Assembly: GCA_021772975.1 (NCBI GenBank) | Contig: JAJFKY010000014.1 | Location: forward strand, 172,486 to 236,485 | Reading direction: 5' to 3' | Length of the DNA: 64,000 nt | From: Gammaproteobacteria bacterium | Lineage (GTDB): Bacteria > Pseudomonadota > Gammaproteobacteria > Xanthomonadales > Wenzhouxiangellaceae | Part shown: one piece after another, positions 49,034 to 59,552 of the stretch | How positions within the stretch are numbered: position 1 is the stretch's first letter | Layout: each line of letters opens with the position of its first letter | The notes under the pieces: model-generated | Database searches by the model: none | The model's input: only the letters and a program-made list of their open reading frames with translations | Told to the model about the DNA's origin: nothing | Position numbers and translations under genes: made by a program

Positions 49034-49915
49034 TTAAGTCAGCCAGCCTGCCAGCAGCATGACCGCCAGTAAGGTCAGCCATACCGCCAATACCCGCCAG
49101 AGTAAATCCATGGCTAGTTTAACCGGACCCATGCGGCCGGTCAGTTGATCGGCAAAACCGTCATTAGCGACATAGCCGCCCTGGACGGCCACCACCGCCG
49201 CAGTCAGCATAAAGCCGTGATCGCCGGAGAGAATACCATGACCTTGTTCCTTATGATGCTTGCGCCAGGTAGCGATAACCGTATCAAAGTCAGCCGCCAC
49301 CGCCAGCGCCAGGGTCATTAATTGCGCCACCGGCCATTCCAGTACCCAGCTGATACGCTCCAGCCAGGCCCGTTGTCCGGTGTCCAATGGCTGTTTGGTA
49401 CGTGCCAGCCAGGAGCACAGACGATACAGACCGGCGCCATAAATGCCCAGCAGCGCAAACCAGAAAATCACCGCAAACCAGCGCGTCAGTCCTTCCCGGA
49501 AAACCGCCCGGATTAGTTGTTCACTGCGCGCTTCGGGCGTTGCCGCCAGCGGCTCGCGTAAGACCGGGCGCACGGCATCCTGCAGTTCATTTTCGTTACC
49601 GGCAGCGGCGATCTGTCTGACATCGTGATCCAGGTCACGCGGGCCGAGGCAGTACACCAGTACCAGGATGGTAAACAGGAAATAGAAAAAGCTGCCTAGG
49701 GTTTCGCCCATGATGTAAGCGAGCAGGGCCAGTACCAGCATGGGTATCAGCAACAGCAGCAGTGCCCCGGCCAGGGCGTATTGGCCGTGCAGTCTGGTCA
49801 GCACCGGGGCGAGCAAGTGCAGCAAGGGCGGCAACCATTCGGAGCGCCGGATAATACTGACACCTTTGACAAAGTGATTGATCGCCAATGCGATCAGGAT
49901 GGCAATAATGGTCAT
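49034..49915 (-). CDS. ampE: Inner-membrane protein AmpE
   Basis: The protein is 293 aa with GAGGTAG before the ATG. Four or five membrane helices, the segment YCLGPRDLDHDVRQIA after the second helix, FREGLTRWFAVIFWFALLG and WVLEWPVAQLMTLALAVAADF match AmpE, the membrane partner of AmpD in cell-wall-recycling-linked beta-lactamase induction. The usual upstream ampD is absent; NudC lies upstream instead. Function of AmpE is poorly defined in general. Confidence 0.85.
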   Translation of the reverse strand: MTIIAILIALAINHFVKGVSIIRRSEWLPPLLHLLAPVLTRLHGQYALAGALLLLLIPMLVLALLAYIMGETLGSFFYFLFTILVLVYCLGPRDLDHDVRQIAAAGNENELQDAVRPVLREPLAATPEARSEQLIRAVFREGLTRWFAVIFWFALLGIYGAGLYRLCSWLARTKQPLDTGQRAWLERISWVLEWPVAQLMTLALAVAADFDTVIATWRKHHKEQGHGILSGDHGFMLTAAVVAVQGGYVANDGFADQLTGRMGPVKLAMDLLWRVLAVWLTLLAVMLLAGWLT

Positions 49916-50006
49916 AGACTACCTCGCTGTTGTGCTCGGAATGGTCGGGTCTGATTACCCTTGCAGTATCCTAACATTGTCTAAATGGCCGGGTATCGGC
50001 CGGAGG

Positions 50007-50954
50007 TCATATCTGCCGATGCGCATGCCGCACCGATAAATCAGCCAGTCGGCCACCGGTCTGCTGTTGGTACCAGTCCGCCAGCAATTGCCAGGAAATT
50101 GACAGCTGATAGGGTAGCCGCAACTGGCCGCTGGCCACGGCGGCCTGAATGTCATTGGCGTGCCACCAGCGGGCATCCTCCAGTTCTTCCCCGATAGTGA
50201 TGGCGGGGTCGCTGGCGATGGCGGTAAAGCCCAGCATGATGGAAGCCGGAAAAGGCCATGGCTGGGAAGAATGATAGTGGATTTCCGCCAGCCGTACGCC
50301 GGCTTCTTCCAGCACTTCACGGCGCACCGCGTCTTCCAGGCTTTCACCTGGCTCGACAAAACCGGCCAGTGAGGAGTAACGCTTTTCCGGCCAGTTGGTC
50401 TGTCGCCCCAGCAGACAGCTGTCGGCATGGGTCACCAGCACGATCATGGCCGGATCAAGGCGCGGGAATGCCTGCTGTCCGCAGGCCGGGTTGCTGCAAC
50501 GCAGGCGGTGGCCAGCAGCCTGTAACTGATAAGCATGCCCGCAAAACCCACAGAACCGGGAGCGCAGATGCCACTGGTGCACCGCCAGCGCGTAGGCACA
50601 CAAACCGGCGTGCTCAGCATCGAAAATGCTGGCGGCCTGACGTAGATTGATCAGCCGCTGCACATCATTCAGCAGTACATGCTGTGCCGGCAGGCTGATG
50701 GAAAAATAACTGTGCTGCTTATTTTTTCCCAGAAACACCGCAACCTGCTCAGGCACAGGGTTATGCCGCAACAGCAATGGCTGAGTCGAGCATTGCGGGT
50801 TAATCAGACAGGCATCATTATAAACCGGCAAAAAGCGCGCCCCGCGCGAATTCAACTGTTGCTTCAGCCACTCGGGATTCTCGCGATGCTCGGCGGCCCG
50901 GTCCAAAGCCAGCGCGGCGAAGGTATTACGTGCAGAGCGCTGATAATGATCCAT
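50007..50954 (-). CDS. nudC: NADH pyrophosphatase / NAD-cap hydrolase NudC
   Basis: The protein is 315 aa. Zinc ribbon Cys135-Cys138-Cys153-Cys158, Nudix box GFVEPGESLEDAVRREVLEE starting at 198, and the NudC-specific SQPWPFP at 230-236 are all present. The enzyme hydrolyses NAD(H) and removes NAD caps from RNA 5' ends. The N-terminal domain (1-125) is longer than in E. coli NudC (257 aa total) but typical of many proteobacterial homologues. It stands 91 bp upstream of ampE. Confidence 0.94.
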   Translation of the reverse strand: MDHYQRSARNTFAALALDRAAEHRENPEWLKQQLNSRGARFLPVYNDACLINPQCSTQPLLLRHNPVPEQVAVFLGKNKQHSYFSISLPAQHVLLNDVQRLINLRQAASIFDAEHAGLCAYALAVHQWHLRSRFCGFCGHAYQLQAAGHRLRCSNPACGQQAFPRLDPAMIVLVTHADSCLLGRQTNWPEKRYSSLAGFVEPGESLEDAVRREVLEEAGVRLAEIHYHSSQPWPFPASIMLGFTAIASDPAITIGEELEDARWWHANDIQAAVASGQLRLPYQLSISWQLLADWYQQQTGGRLADLSVRHAHRQI

Positions 50955-51079
50955 CCGAGCCGGTGAATTCGCTGAATTTATTGAATGACCCCTGAATTAA
51001 TCTGATGCCGTTCACGGCGCGCCCAGGTGTGGCGCATTTCAGGCTGTAAGGCGAGCATGGCAGATTAAATCAAAGGGGC

Positions 51080-51433
51080 TTAGATCGAAAAAGATGAGCC
51101 ACAGCCACAGGTGGTACTGGCATTGGGGTTATTGATCACAAACTGCGCGCCTTGCAGGTTTTCGGTGTAGTCCACGGTAGCGCCGGTCAGATACATGACA
51201 CTGAGTGGGTCGATCAATAACACCATGCCGTCACGTTCGATCCTGATATCGTCTGCATTGACGGTCTCATCAAAGCTGAAACCATATTGGAACCCGGAAC
51301 ACCCGCCACCCGAAATATACACCCGCAGGTGCAACGCGGGATTGCCTTCGTCCAGAATCAGCTCCTGCGCCTTGCGCGCTGCCGCCGAGGTAAAGTTCAA
51401 AGCATCGTCAGTGGTTTCAGGTATTGCATTCAT
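51080..51433 (-). CDS. erpA: Iron-sulfur cluster insertion protein ErpA
   Basis: The protein is 117 aa. A-type carrier cysteines are Cys45 ([11 protein letters not shown]), Cys109 and Cys111 (TCGCGSSF). [10 protein letters not shown] and the N-terminal [13 protein letters not shown] fit ErpA rather than IscA/SufA. It delivers 4Fe-4S clusters to targets such as IspG/IspH. It is a single-gene unit with a weak ribosome site. Confidence 0.93.
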   Translation of the reverse strand: MNAIPETTDDALNFTSAAARKAQELILDEGNPALHLRVYISGGGCSGFQYGFSFDETVNADDIRIERDGMVLLIDPLSVMYLTGATVDYTENLQGAQFVINNPNASTTCGCGSSFSI

Positions 51434-51529
51434 AACCAGTCAGTTTGGGTTGTGGATTAACATTTGCAATACCGTAAGTATAGCGTGCGGGCTGTTAAGA
51501 TGCAGGGGTCAGAATAGCTGCGATAGGAC

Positions 51530-51553
51530 AAAAAAAAGCGGCCGAAGCCGCTT
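51530..51553 (-). terminator. Intrinsic terminator with UUCG tetraloop
   Basis: On the minus strand AAGCGGC-TTCG-GCCGCTT is followed directly by a run of T. The cUUCGg loop makes the hairpin exceptionally stable. It lies 232 nt beyond the stop of the RRM gene, so it ends a long 3' untranslated region or a separate small RNA. Confidence 0.85.
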
Positions 51554-51785
51554 AGCGCTGTAGACTATTTTCTTCTTTTTGCTTCAACTCTTGGTATAGC
51601 CAATCCCCGAATGTTAATGGAATGTTACCTGAAAAGCCCCTGGATTAGCAAATCCGTAGGCTGGTGATCGACCGTTGAGCGGGCGAACCGCGCAACCAGT
51701 GGTTTCCGGGATAGTATCCCGGATTTTCGTACGATTGTAGACCTAGCAGCGATGGGCTGACACTCATGTGTGCCCGGCAGTCCGA
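51554..51785 (-). other. Long 3' UTR or small-RNA candidate downstream of the RRM gene
   Basis: This non-coding stretch lies between the RRM gene stop and the UUCG terminator. It contains a perfect CCGGGAT/ATCCCGG stem (51716-51732) and, near the terminator, a purine-rich segment GAAGCAAAAAGAAGAAAATA. A possible promoter on the minus strand (TTGCTA, 18 nt, TAACAT) near 51625-51655 would give an RNA of about 95 nt. It matches none of the RNA families I know by sight (tmRNA, 6S, SRP, RNase P). Confidence 0.35.
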
Positions 51786-52055
51786 TCAGTAAGAGTCGCG
51801 ACGCGGCCGCGGCTCACGTGGTCGTGCTTCGTTGACTTTCAGTGGACGTCCGTCAACCTCATGCCCGTCCAGGGCTTCAATGGCGCTTTGGGCCGAGCTG
51901 TTATCCGCCATTTCAACAAAGCCGAAGCCCTTGCTGCGTCCGGATATCTTGTCCATGATAATTTTTGCACTCGTGACCTCACCGTGAGGACGGAACATCT
52001 CTGCCAGTTCCTCGTCGGAAGTGCTGTAAGGCAGGTTGCCGATGTAAATGTTCAT
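51786..52055 (-). CDS. Small RRM-type RNA-binding protein
   Basis: The protein is 89 aa from ATG 52055, with GGAG 6 nt upstream; the upstream frame is not coding. A single RRM has RNP2 IYIGNL at 3-8 and RNP1 KGFGFVEM at 44-51, followed by a basic tail (ARPREPRPRRDSY). Such one-domain RRM proteins are found in many proteobacteria and cyanobacteria and often respond to cold. It binds single-stranded RNA; targets are unknown. Divergent from lgt. Confidence 0.9.
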   Translation of the reverse strand: MNIYIGNLPYSTSDEELAEMFRPHGEVTSAKIIMDKISGRSKGFGFVEMADNSSAQSAIEALDGHEVDGRPLKVNEARPREPRPRRDSY

Positions 52056-52364
52056 AATGGCTCCATAAAAACAAGTTAATACAGGGTCAGCAGGCGGTAA
52101 GCACGCAGTTATGCACACGGGTGATAACAGTGAAACTAAAGAGGGAGTTGGTGGATGTGAACGTGTACATGGCGACAGGATCAAACCGGATTCAGCGCGC
52201 TGAAAGCGCCTTAGATTCGGAATTTGAAATGCGTTGTGGCTATAGCCTTACTCATAACCCGAAGATAGTATACTCCAGTTGCATCCTGGAAAGGTGTTTT
52301 TATCAAAAAGCGCGCGGTTGCCTGAACAGCCAGGCAACAACCTGATCCAAAACAAGGCTTATGC
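52056..52364. other. 309-bp divergent promoter region between the RRM gene and lgt
   Basis: It must hold promoters for both directions, but I cannot assign a convincing pair. GTTGCCTG/CAGGCAAC (52317-52338) forms an 8-bp stem with a 6-nt loop 26 nt before the lgt ATG, in its leader. An open frame at 52121-52345 has no coding character. Confidence 0.4.
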
Positions 52365-53246
52365 ATGAATGAATACCCGCCATTACTGGTTAACTTCGAC
52401 CCGGTAGCCTTACAGCTTGGGCCATTAGCCGTCCATTGGTACGGTCTGATGTACCTGCTGGCATTTGCGTCTTTCTGGACCCTGGCCAGCCATCGTGCGG
52501 GTATGGGCGATCGCCCCCTGAACCGTGAGCAGGTCAGCGACTTTCTGTTTTACGGCATCCTGGGCGTTATTCTGGGTGGTCGTATCGGCTATATGCTGGT
52601 CTACGCCAATGACCAGTTGGTCAGTGACCCGCTCAGCCTGTTCAAAATCTGGCAGGGTGGCATGTCTTTTCATGGCGGTTTACTCGGGGTAATGGCGGCG
52701 GCCTGGATTTATGCCCGCAAAGTAGGCTGCCGGTTTTTTGACCTGACTGACTTTGCCAGCCCGATGGTGCCGTTGTGCCTGATGTTCGGGCGGATTGGTA
52801 ATTTCATCGGTGGCGAGCTGTGGGGGCGGCGTACCGATGTTTCCTGGGGCATGCTGTTTCCCAAATCAATTCCCGGCGCGGACCCGGCCGGCAGCGCCTT
52901 TATGGACAATTACATCAATGGTGTTTATAACGATCTGGCGCGCCATCCTTCACAGTTATATCAGGCTGGACTGGAGGGCCTGTTACTTTTCCTGGTGCTG
53001 TTCTGGTACTCCCGCAAGCCGCGCCCGCGCATGGCGGTGTCGGGGTGGTTTCTGGTCGGCTATGCAATATTGCGTTCGCTGGCTGAGTTTTATCGTGAAC
53101 CCGATGAGCAGCTGGGTCTGCTGGCGTTTGACTGGCTGACGATGGGCATGCTGCTATGTGTGCCGATGCTGCTGGGCGGCATCGTATTGCTGGCGCTGGC
53201 GTACCATAAGCCGGTGTATTACAGAGCTGAACCACGGCATGCGTAA
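52365..53246 (+). CDS. lgt: Prolipoprotein diacylglyceryl transferase
   Basis: The protein is 293 aa with seven membrane helices. Lgt hallmarks: [29 protein letters not shown] (essential His region) and the signature [14 protein letters not shown]. It transfers diacylglycerol from phosphatidylglycerol to the lipobox Cys, the first step of lipoprotein maturation in the inner membrane; several lipoproteins in this window depend on it. AAGG precedes the ATG. The stop overlaps the thyA start by 8 bp, the usual lgt-thyA coupling. Confidence 0.96.
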   Translation: MNEYPPLLVNFDPVALQLGPLAVHWYGLMYLLAFASFWTLASHRAGMGDRPLNREQVSDFLFYGILGVILGGRIGYMLVYANDQLVSDPLSLFKIWQGGMSFHGGLLGVMAAAWIYARKVGCRFFDLTDFASPMVPLCLMFGRIGNFIGGELWGRRTDVSWGMLFPKSIPGADPAGSAFMDNYINGVYNDLARHPSQLYQAGLEGLLLFLVLFWYSRKPRPRMAVSGWFLVGYAILRSLAEFYREPDEQLGLLAFDWLTMGMLLCVPMLLGGIVLLALAYHKPVYYRAEPRHA

Positions 53247-54072
53247 CTATCTGGAGTTGCTGGGCCATGTCCGGGAGCATGGTCATCGACGCGGTGACCG
53301 CACCGGCACCGGTACACTGAGTGTATTCGGACACCAGCTGCGCTTTCCGCTGGCGGCGGGATTCCCGGCGGTAACCACCAAGAAACTTCATTTCAAAGCC
53401 ATTATCCATGAGCTGTTGTGGTTTCTGCGCGGCGATACCAACACCGCTTATCTCAACGAGCACGGCGTGCGCATCTGGGATGAGTGGGCCAACGAGGATG
53501 GCGAGCTGGGACCGATCTATGGCGCGCAATGGCGTTCCTGGCCGACGCCGGACGGCACCAGCATTGACCAGATCAGCGAACTGCTGACCGGTTTGCGTGA
53601 CCGGCCTTATTCCCGGCGGCATATTATCTCTGCCTGGAATCCAGCGTTATTACCGGATGAAAGTATTGATCCACAGGCCAATGTCGCGCAGGGACGGATG
53701 GCTTTAGCACCCTGCCATACGCTGTTTCAGTTTTACATTGCCGACGGCAGGCTGAGCTGCCAGTTGTATCAGCGCAGCGCTGATCTGTTTCTGGGAGTAC
53801 CGTTCAATATCGCTTCCTATGCCTTGTTAACGCATATGCTGGCGCAGGTGCTGGACCTGCAGGTGGGTGATTACATCCACACCTTTGGTGATGTGCACGT
53901 CTATCTGAATCATCTGCAGCAGGTTGATCAGCAGTTGCAGCGCGAACCCAGACCGCTGGCGCGTTTGCGGCTGAATCCGGATATTCGGAATCTGGATGAG
54001 TTCAGCGGTGATGACATTCAGATCGACGGCTATCAAAGTCATCCGCCGATTAAAGCGCCGATTGCCATCTGA
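53239..54072 (+). CDS. thyA: Thymidylate synthase
   Basis: The protein is 277 aa from ATG 53239 ([11 protein letters not shown]), inside the lgt stop; the upstream frame belongs to lgt sequence. Motifs: [27 protein letters not shown], catalytic Cys159 in [31 protein letters not shown]. It methylates dUMP using methylene-tetrahydrofolate, producing dihydrofolate that the folA product next door reduces. Length is slightly over E. coli ThyA (264). Confidence 0.96.
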   Translation: MRNYLELLGHVREHGHRRGDRTGTGTLSVFGHQLRFPLAAGFPAVTTKKLHFKAIIHELLWFLRGDTNTAYLNEHGVRIWDEWANEDGELGPIYGAQWRSWPTPDGTSIDQISELLTGLRDRPYSRRHIISAWNPALLPDESIDPQANVAQGRMALAPCHTLFQFYIADGRLSCQLYQRSADLFLGVPFNIASYALLTHMLAQVLDLQVGDYIHTFGDVHVYLNHLQQVDQQLQREPRPLARLRLNPDIRNLDEFSGDDIQIDGYQSHPPIKAPIAI

Positions 54073-54124
54073 TCAGCCGGTGACCCGTTCCGACTCTCCT
54101 TCCCCTTTGGCGGATAATCAAAGT

Positions 54125-54634
54125 ATGACCCTGGTGGCTGCCATGGGTGCCAGACGTGAAATCGGCTATCAGGGAAAAATGCCCTGGCATTTGCCGCGTG
54201 ATTTACAGCATTTCAAAGCCCTCACGCTGGAGCACGCCGTGCTGATGGGGCGCAAAACCTGGGAGGCACTGCCGTTCGCATTGCCGCAGCGGCGCAATAT
54301 TGTGATCACACGCCAGACTGATTACAACCTCGCCGGCAGCGCGGCGGAACTGGCCCACTCACTGCCTGAAGCCTGCCGGAAAGCCGGTCCCGGTGAATTG
54401 ATGATCATCGGCGGAGCGCAGTTATACATGGCCTGTCTGGCCTGGGCCAGCGTACTGGAGCTCACGCTGATCGAACTGACCACCCAGGCTGACACCTGGT
54501 TTCCGGAGTGGGACCCGCTGGAGTGGCGCGAGGTGTCCCGGCGGCGGCATGCTGCCGATCAGAACAATGCTTATGCGATGAGTTTCGTCCGTCTGCAACG
54601 CCAGACTGTGTTCCCGGCCACGCTAACCGGTTAA
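54125..54634 (+). CDS. folA: Dihydrofolate reductase
   Basis: The protein is 169 aa from ATG 54125; the longer frame is inside thyA. Motifs: LVAAMGARREIGYQGKMPWH (substrate/NADPH loop), HAVLMGRKTWEAL, and IIGGAQLYMACL. It reduces dihydrofolate with NADPH; trimethoprim target. It lies 52 nt after thyA and 34 nt before trpE on the same strand. Confidence 0.94.
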   Translation: MTLVAAMGARREIGYQGKMPWHLPRDLQHFKALTLEHAVLMGRKTWEALPFALPQRRNIVITRQTDYNLAGSAAELAHSLPEACRKAGPGELMIIGGAQLYMACLAWASVLELTLIELTTQADTWFPEWDPLEWREVSRRRHAADQNNAYAMSFVRLQRQTVFPATLTG

Positions 54635-54668
54635 TATGCAGCGCTTGATCAGCTGACCATTCCCGCCA

Positions 54669-56177
54669 GTGCAACGGAAGCAATTCGAACAATTCAAGCA
54701 GCAGGGTTATAACCGAATCCCGGTATGGCGTTCGGTGCTGGCCGATCTGGACACGCCCCTGAGTGTGTATTTTAAGCTGGTGGATGGCCATGACAGCTAT
54801 CTGCTGGAGTCGGTGGTAGGGGGCGAAATGTGGGGCAGGTACTCCATCATCGGTCTGCCCTGCGAGCGGCGCTACGAATTCAAGGCGGATGAGCAGCCGC
54901 CGCAGGCCGGCACCGCACAGAGCGGGCAATGGCGTGAATTTGTGCACGGTCGCTGCGTCAGGCAGCAGCGCAGCGATGACCCGCTGCAACTGGTCAAACA
55001 GGTACAGCAAGAGGTGCGCGCCGCGGAAGTGCCTGAGCTGCCGCGTTTATGTGGCGGGCTGGTGGGCTATTTCGGCTATGAAACCGTCGCCTTTATCGAA
55101 CCGCGTCTGGCCGCGATCACCGCTAAACAGGATGAACTGGACGTGGCGGATATCCGGTTGCTGGTATCCGATGAACTGGCGGTATTCGATAACCTGCAGG
55201 GCCGATTGTATTTAATCGTCAATGTGGACCCGCAGCAGAACCCGGATGCCTGGGCTATCGCGCAGCGCCGCCTGGATCAGTTACAGCACCGCCTGCGTTG
55301 CGGCAGCCCGGGTTATGCTCTGCAGCAGCGCAGCTATGGCAGCGGAGAAGTGCGCTATGGTTTCGCCGAAGCGGACTTCAAGCAGGCGGTGCAACGCTGC
55401 AAGGACTACATTACCGCCGGTGATTGCATGCAGGTAGTGGTTTCCCAGCGCATGCAGCTGGATGTGGCCATGCCGGCGCTGGATATCTACCGGGCGCTGC
55501 GCGGTCTGAACCCTTCGCCCTATATGTACTTTTTTGATTTTGGCGACCACCAGGTGGTGGGTTCCTCACCGGAGGTGCTGGTGCGGGTGCACGATCAACA
55601 GGCGATGCTAAGACCGATTGCAGGCACCCGCCCGCGCGGTCAGGACGCGATTGCGGATCAGGCCATGGTGGAAGAACTGCTGGCCGACCCCAAGGAGCGG
55701 GCTGAACATCTGATGCTGATCGACCTGGGGCGCAATGATCTGGGCCGGGTAGCGCGGATCGGCAGCGTAGAGGTAACCGATCAAATGGTGATCGAACGTT
55801 ATTCCCACGTGATGCATATCGTGTCCGGCGTGACCGGCCAGTTGCAGGACGGCCTGACCGCGGTTGATGCGTTGCGGGCTACTTTTCCGGCCGGAACCCT
55901 GTCGGGTGCTCCCAAGGTGCGGGCGATGGAAATTATTGCCGAACTGGAACCTGTTAAACGCAATATCTACGCCGGTGCGGTGGGCTGGTTGAACTGGCAG
56001 GGGGATGCCGACCTGGCGATTGCCATCCGGACCGGGGTCATTCATAACAATTGTCTGCATCTGCAGGCCGGCGCAGGTATCGTGGCCGATTCCGATCCGG
56101 CGCTGGAATGGCAGGAAACCATTAACAAAGGCAACGCGCTGGTCAACGCCATCAGCCGTGCCGCGGAAGGATTGTAA
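54669..56177 (+). CDS. trpE: Anthranilate synthase component I
   Basis: The protein is 502 aa from GTG 54669 ([20 protein letters not shown]), which matches the family N terminus. LLES at residues about 44-47 is the tryptophan feedback site, so allosteric control is expected. Chorismate-binding motifs: [47 protein letters not shown], and [19 protein letters not shown]. It makes anthranilate with TrpG. Only 34 nt separate it from folA, leaving no room for a trp leader peptide/attenuator. Confidence 0.96.
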   Translation: MQRKQFEQFKQQGYNRIPVWRSVLADLDTPLSVYFKLVDGHDSYLLESVVGGEMWGRYSIIGLPCERRYEFKADEQPPQAGTAQSGQWREFVHGRCVRQQRSDDPLQLVKQVQQEVRAAEVPELPRLCGGLVGYFGYETVAFIEPRLAAITAKQDELDVADIRLLVSDELAVFDNLQGRLYLIVNVDPQQNPDAWAIAQRRLDQLQHRLRCGSPGYALQQRSYGSGEVRYGFAEADFKQAVQRCKDYITAGDCMQVVVSQRMQLDVAMPALDIYRALRGLNPSPYMYFFDFGDHQVVGSSPEVLVRVHDQQAMLRPIAGTRPRGQDAIADQAMVEELLADPKERAEHLMLIDLGRNDLGRVARIGSVEVTDQMVIERYSHVMHIVSGVTGQLQDGLTAVDALRATFPAGTLSGAPKVRAMEIIAELEPVKRNIYAGAVGWLNWQGDADLAIAIRTGVIHNNCLHLQAGAGIVADSDPALEWQETINKGNALVNAISRAAEGL

Positions 56178-56178
56178 G

Positions 56179-56772
56179 ATGCCAAGCCGGGTATTGATGA
56201 TCGATAACTACGATTCCTTCACCTACAATCTGGTGCAGTATCTGGGTGAGCTGGGGGCGCGGGTGGAGACGGTGCGCAATGATCAAATCAGTCTTGCTGA
56301 GATTCGCGCCCTGCAGCCCGATGGGATCGTATTATCACCGGGGCCGTGTACGCCCAACGAGGCGGGCGTGTCGCTGGCCGTGGTGGCGGAGTTCAGTGGC
56401 GAAATTCCGATCCTGGGAGTGTGCCTCGGGCACCAGTCGATCGGTCAGGTATACGGTGGCCAGGTGGTCCGCGCCGCAGCGCTGATGCATGGCAAGACCT
56501 CCTTGATCCATCACCATGGCCAAGGGGTTTTCAGCGGCCTGCCCAGTCCTTATACCGCGACCCGTTACCATTCGCTGGTGGTTGCCCGCGACAGCATTCC
56601 AGATAGCCTGGAAATCACCGCGTGGACCGAGGATGCCAGCGGTGAGATCGAGGAAGTGATGGGTTTCAGGCATCGTGAACTGGAGGTTGAAGGCGTGCAG
56701 TTTCATCCTGAATCCATTCTGACCGAACATGGTCACGCCCTGCTGAAGAATTTTCTGGAGCGGCTGGCATGA
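56179..56772 (+). CDS. trpG: Anthranilate synthase component II (glutamine amidotransferase)
   Basis: The protein is 197 aa from ATG 56179, one nucleotide after the trpE stop. [19 protein letters not shown], catalytic Cys in [20 protein letters not shown] and [12 protein letters not shown] define the TrpG/PabA family. It feeds ammonia to TrpE. Members of this family can also serve PabB in folate synthesis; proximity to thyA-folA makes a dual role worth considering. Overlaps trpD by 4 bp. Confidence 0.95.
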   Translation: MPSRVLMIDNYDSFTYNLVQYLGELGARVETVRNDQISLAEIRALQPDGIVLSPGPCTPNEAGVSLAVVAEFSGEIPILGVCLGHQSIGQVYGGQVVRAAALMHGKTSLIHHHGQGVFSGLPSPYTATRYHSLVVARDSIPDSLEITAWTEDASGEIEEVMGFRHRELEVEGVQFHPESILTEHGHALLKNFLERLA

Positions 56773-57800
56773 GCGTGGCGGCGGCGCTGCAGCCATTATC
56801 GGCCGGTCAGGATCTGGATGCCGGGATGATGACCGCGGCGATGCATGAAATTATGTCGGGACAGGCCGATGATGCGCAGGTCGGGGCACTGCTGATGGGG
56901 CTGGTGGTGAAGGGTGAAACGGCGCTTGAACTGACGGCCGCCGCCCGCGTGATGCGCGAGTTTGCCAGGGGCGTGCAGGTCAGCGGCAGGCATGTCCTGG
57001 ATACCTGTGGCACCGGTGGTGACGCCAAGGGTCTGTTTAATGTATCCACCGGTTGTGCCTTCATATGCGCTGAAGCCGGAGTCAAAGTAGCCAAGCACGG
57101 CAACCGTTCGGTGTCCAGCACCACCGGCAGTGCTGATCTGCTGGAAGCAGCCGGCCTGGTGTTGGACTTGACGCCCGCGCAGGTGGGGCAGTGCATTGAA
57201 ACATTGAATATCGGTTTTTTGTTTGCCCAGAAACATCATCCGGCGGTCGGACATGTTGCCCGTATCCGCAAGCTGCTTGGCGTGCGCACCTTATTTAATT
57301 TGCTTGGCCCATTGACCAACCCTGCCGGTGCGCCCTGTCAGTTGCTGGGCGTGTATGCCGCACGCTGGCTGGTGCCGGTGGCGGAGACTCTGCGCGAACT
57401 GGGCAGTGAGCACGTCATGGTGGTGCATGCTGAGGATGGCCTGGATGAGATCAGTATCGCCGCGCCTACCCGGGTGGCTGAACTGAAGGCCGGTACAATC
57501 TCTGAATACAGCATTGAACCGCGTGATTATCTGGGGGTGCGTTTTGCGCTGGACAGCCTGGTGGTCAGTGATGCCGATCAGAGTCTGGCGCTGATCAGCG
57601 CAGCGCTGCGGGGCCAGCCCGGACCGGCCAGTGCCATGCTGGCGATTAATGCCGGCGCGGCTTTGTATACCGCGGGCAGGACAGCGGATATGGCCGCCGG
57701 GGTAGAGCTGGCGCAGCAGATTTTAAGCAGCGGAAAAGCCTGGTTACGGCTGCAGGCACTGGTGCGCCTGAGCAGCAGCCTGGCCGGAGTCAAGACATGA
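56769..57800 (+). CDS. trpD: Anthranilate phosphoribosyltransferase
   Basis: The protein is 343 aa. [20 protein letters not shown] (PRPP loop), [39 protein letters not shown] and [13 protein letters not shown] are diagnostic. It converts anthranilate to phosphoribosyl-anthranilate. ATGA overlaps join it to trpG upstream and trpC downstream, giving strong translational coupling. Confidence 0.96.
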   Translation: MSVAAALQPLSAGQDLDAGMMTAAMHEIMSGQADDAQVGALLMGLVVKGETALELTAAARVMREFARGVQVSGRHVLDTCGTGGDAKGLFNVSTGCAFICAEAGVKVAKHGNRSVSSTTGSADLLEAAGLVLDLTPAQVGQCIETLNIGFLFAQKHHPAVGHVARIRKLLGVRTLFNLLGPLTNPAGAPCQLLGVYAARWLVPVAETLRELGSEHVMVVHAEDGLDEISIAAPTRVAELKAGTISEYSIEPRDYLGVRFALDSLVVSDADQSLALISAALRGQPGPASAMLAINAGAALYTAGRTADMAAGVELAQQILSSGKAWLRLQALVRLSSSLAGVKT

Positions 57801-58597
57801 GTAAGCTACCTTCCATCCTGGCTGAGATAGTGGCGCGTAAACGCCAGGAAGTCAGCCGGCGTCAGGCGCGCATGCCACGGCATGAGCTTGAACAGCAGAG
57901 TCATGCCCGCAGCCCGGCGCGGGGGTTTGTGGAGGCTATCAACAACAAGGTGATCAGTGGCCGTAACGCGGTTATTGCCGAAATCAAAAAAGCCTCGCCC
58001 AGCGCTGGCCTGATTCGCCCGGATTTCGACCCTGCCGGCATCGCCATGCAGTATCAGCAGGGCGGGGCGGCCTGTTTATCAGTGCTGACCGATCAGCATT
58101 ATTTTCAAGGCGAGGACAGCTACCTGCAGCAGGCTCGCGCTGCCTGCGAACTGCCGGTGCTGCGCAAGGACTTTACGGTTGATCATTACCAGGTGGTGGA
58201 AACAAGCGCGCTGGGCGCGGACGCGATGTTACTGATTGTGGCGGCACTGAGTGATGTGCAGCTGGCCGAGTTTGCCAGTCACGCCAATGAACTGGGGCTG
58301 GATGTGCTGGTGGAAGTCCACGATGAAGCCGAACTGGAACGGGCGCTCCAACTGGAGCAACGCCTGGTGGGTATCAATAACCGTGATCTGCATCAGTTTG
58401 AAACCGATCTGGCAACTTCCGAAAAGCTGATTAAACTGATGCCCGAAGACCGCCTGGTGGTGGCCGAAAGCGGTATCCATAGCCGGTCTGATATTGACAG
58501 GCTGAACAATTGTGGTATCAATGCTTTTCTGATCGGCGAGGCATTGATGCGCCAACCTGACCCCGGTGCCGCCCTGACGGCATTGCTGAAACCTTAG
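57797..58597 (+). CDS. trpC: Indole-3-glycerol-phosphate synthase
   Basis: The protein is 266 aa. The (beta/alpha)8 motifs are clear: AEIKKASPSAGLIRPDFDP, CLSVLTDQHYFQG, PVLRKDFTVDHYQV, GINNRDLHQFETDL and VVAESGIHSRSDI. It is monofunctional, without the TrpF domain fused in enterobacteria. trpF, trpA and trpB are not in this window. Confidence 0.96.
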   Translation: MSKLPSILAEIVARKRQEVSRRQARMPRHELEQQSHARSPARGFVEAINNKVISGRNAVIAEIKKASPSAGLIRPDFDPAGIAMQYQQGGAACLSVLTDQHYFQGEDSYLQQARAACELPVLRKDFTVDHYQVVETSALGADAMLLIVAALSDVQLAEFASHANELGLDVLVEVHDEAELERALQLEQRLVGINNRDLHQFETDLATSEKLIKLMPEDRLVVAESGIHSRSDIDRLNNCGINAFLIGEALMRQPDPGAALTALLKP

Positions 58598-58722
58598 GAA
58601 CCCTTAATCATTCCCGGCAATGGTCACAGCCTGCAGCCGGCCAGCAAACCCGGGGCTATGCTGCTTATTCAAAAGCAGTGATAATCGCCGGATTGATATT
58701 GATAACCCTGGACTTTTGAGTA

Positions 58723-59535
58723 TTGAATAAATCACGTATCAAACTGCATGGATTTAATAATCTGACCAAATCCCTGAGTTTTAATATCTACGATATCTGC
58801 TATACCGCCAGTGATGCTCAGCGGGATGAATATATTGCCTATATTGACGAAGTTTATAACGCCGAGCGGCTAACCAAAATCCTGACCCAGGTGGCGGATA
58901 TCATTGGCGCCAATATATTGAATATAGCCCGTCAGGATTATGATCCGCAGGGCGCCAGCGTGACGATGCTGATCGCCGAAGGGCCGATTGATGAACGCTT
59001 TGAAGATACCCAGAAAGCTTCACCGGGGCCGCTGCCGGAAACAGTATTGGGACATCTGGATAAAAGCCATATTACCGTGCACACCTATCCGGAAAGCCAC
59101 CCTCAGGGCGGTATTTCCACCTTTCGGGCGGATATTGACGTGTCTACCTGCGGCATCATTTCGCCACTAAAAGCGTTAAATTACCTGGTGCACAGTTTTG
59201 ATTCGGATATCGTCACCGCTGATTACCGGGTGCGCGGTTTTACCCGTGATGTGAATGGCCGCAAGCACTTTATTGATCATAAGATTCGCTCGATTCAGGA
59301 TTTTTTCGCGCGCGACACCATAAACCGCTATCAGACCATTGATGTAAACGTTTATCAGGAAAATATGTTTCACACCAAAATGCTGATCAAGGAATTCAGT
59401 CTGGATAATTACCTGTTCGGCGTCCAGGAGTCCGACTTAACGCCGCGTCAGCGCCAGCGGATTATCCGCCGCCTGAAAAAAGAGATGCAGGAATTATTTT
59501 ACGGTCAGAACCTGACCCGGCCTGGCGGCGGCTGA
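58723..59535 (+). CDS. speD: S-adenosylmethionine decarboxylase proenzyme
   Basis: The protein is 270 aa from TTG 58723; no ATG lies in frame before the conserved [14 protein letters not shown]. Self-cleavage between Lys114 and Ser115 in [15 protein letters not shown] would create the pyruvoyl prosthetic group, as in E. coli SpeD. It supplies aminopropyl groups for spermidine. No speE is adjacent. It lies 125 nt after trpC and may be read from that transcript or its own promoter. Confidence 0.94.
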   Translation: MNKSRIKLHGFNNLTKSLSFNIYDICYTASDAQRDEYIAYIDEVYNAERLTKILTQVADIIGANILNIARQDYDPQGASVTMLIAEGPIDERFEDTQKASPGPLPETVLGHLDKSHITVHTYPESHPQGGISTFRADIDVSTCGIISPLKALNYLVHSFDSDIVTADYRVRGFTRDVNGRKHFIDHKIRSIQDFFARDTINRYQTIDVNVYQENMFHTKMLIKEFSLDNYLFGVQESDLTPRQRQRIIRRLKKEMQELFYGQNLTRPGGG

Positions 59536-59552
59536 TAAATGCTGTTGCCGGG

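Noticed and set aside
54635..54668. trp leader peptide or attenuator before trpE
   Set aside because: The gap is 34 nt, too short, and has no Trp-codon run.
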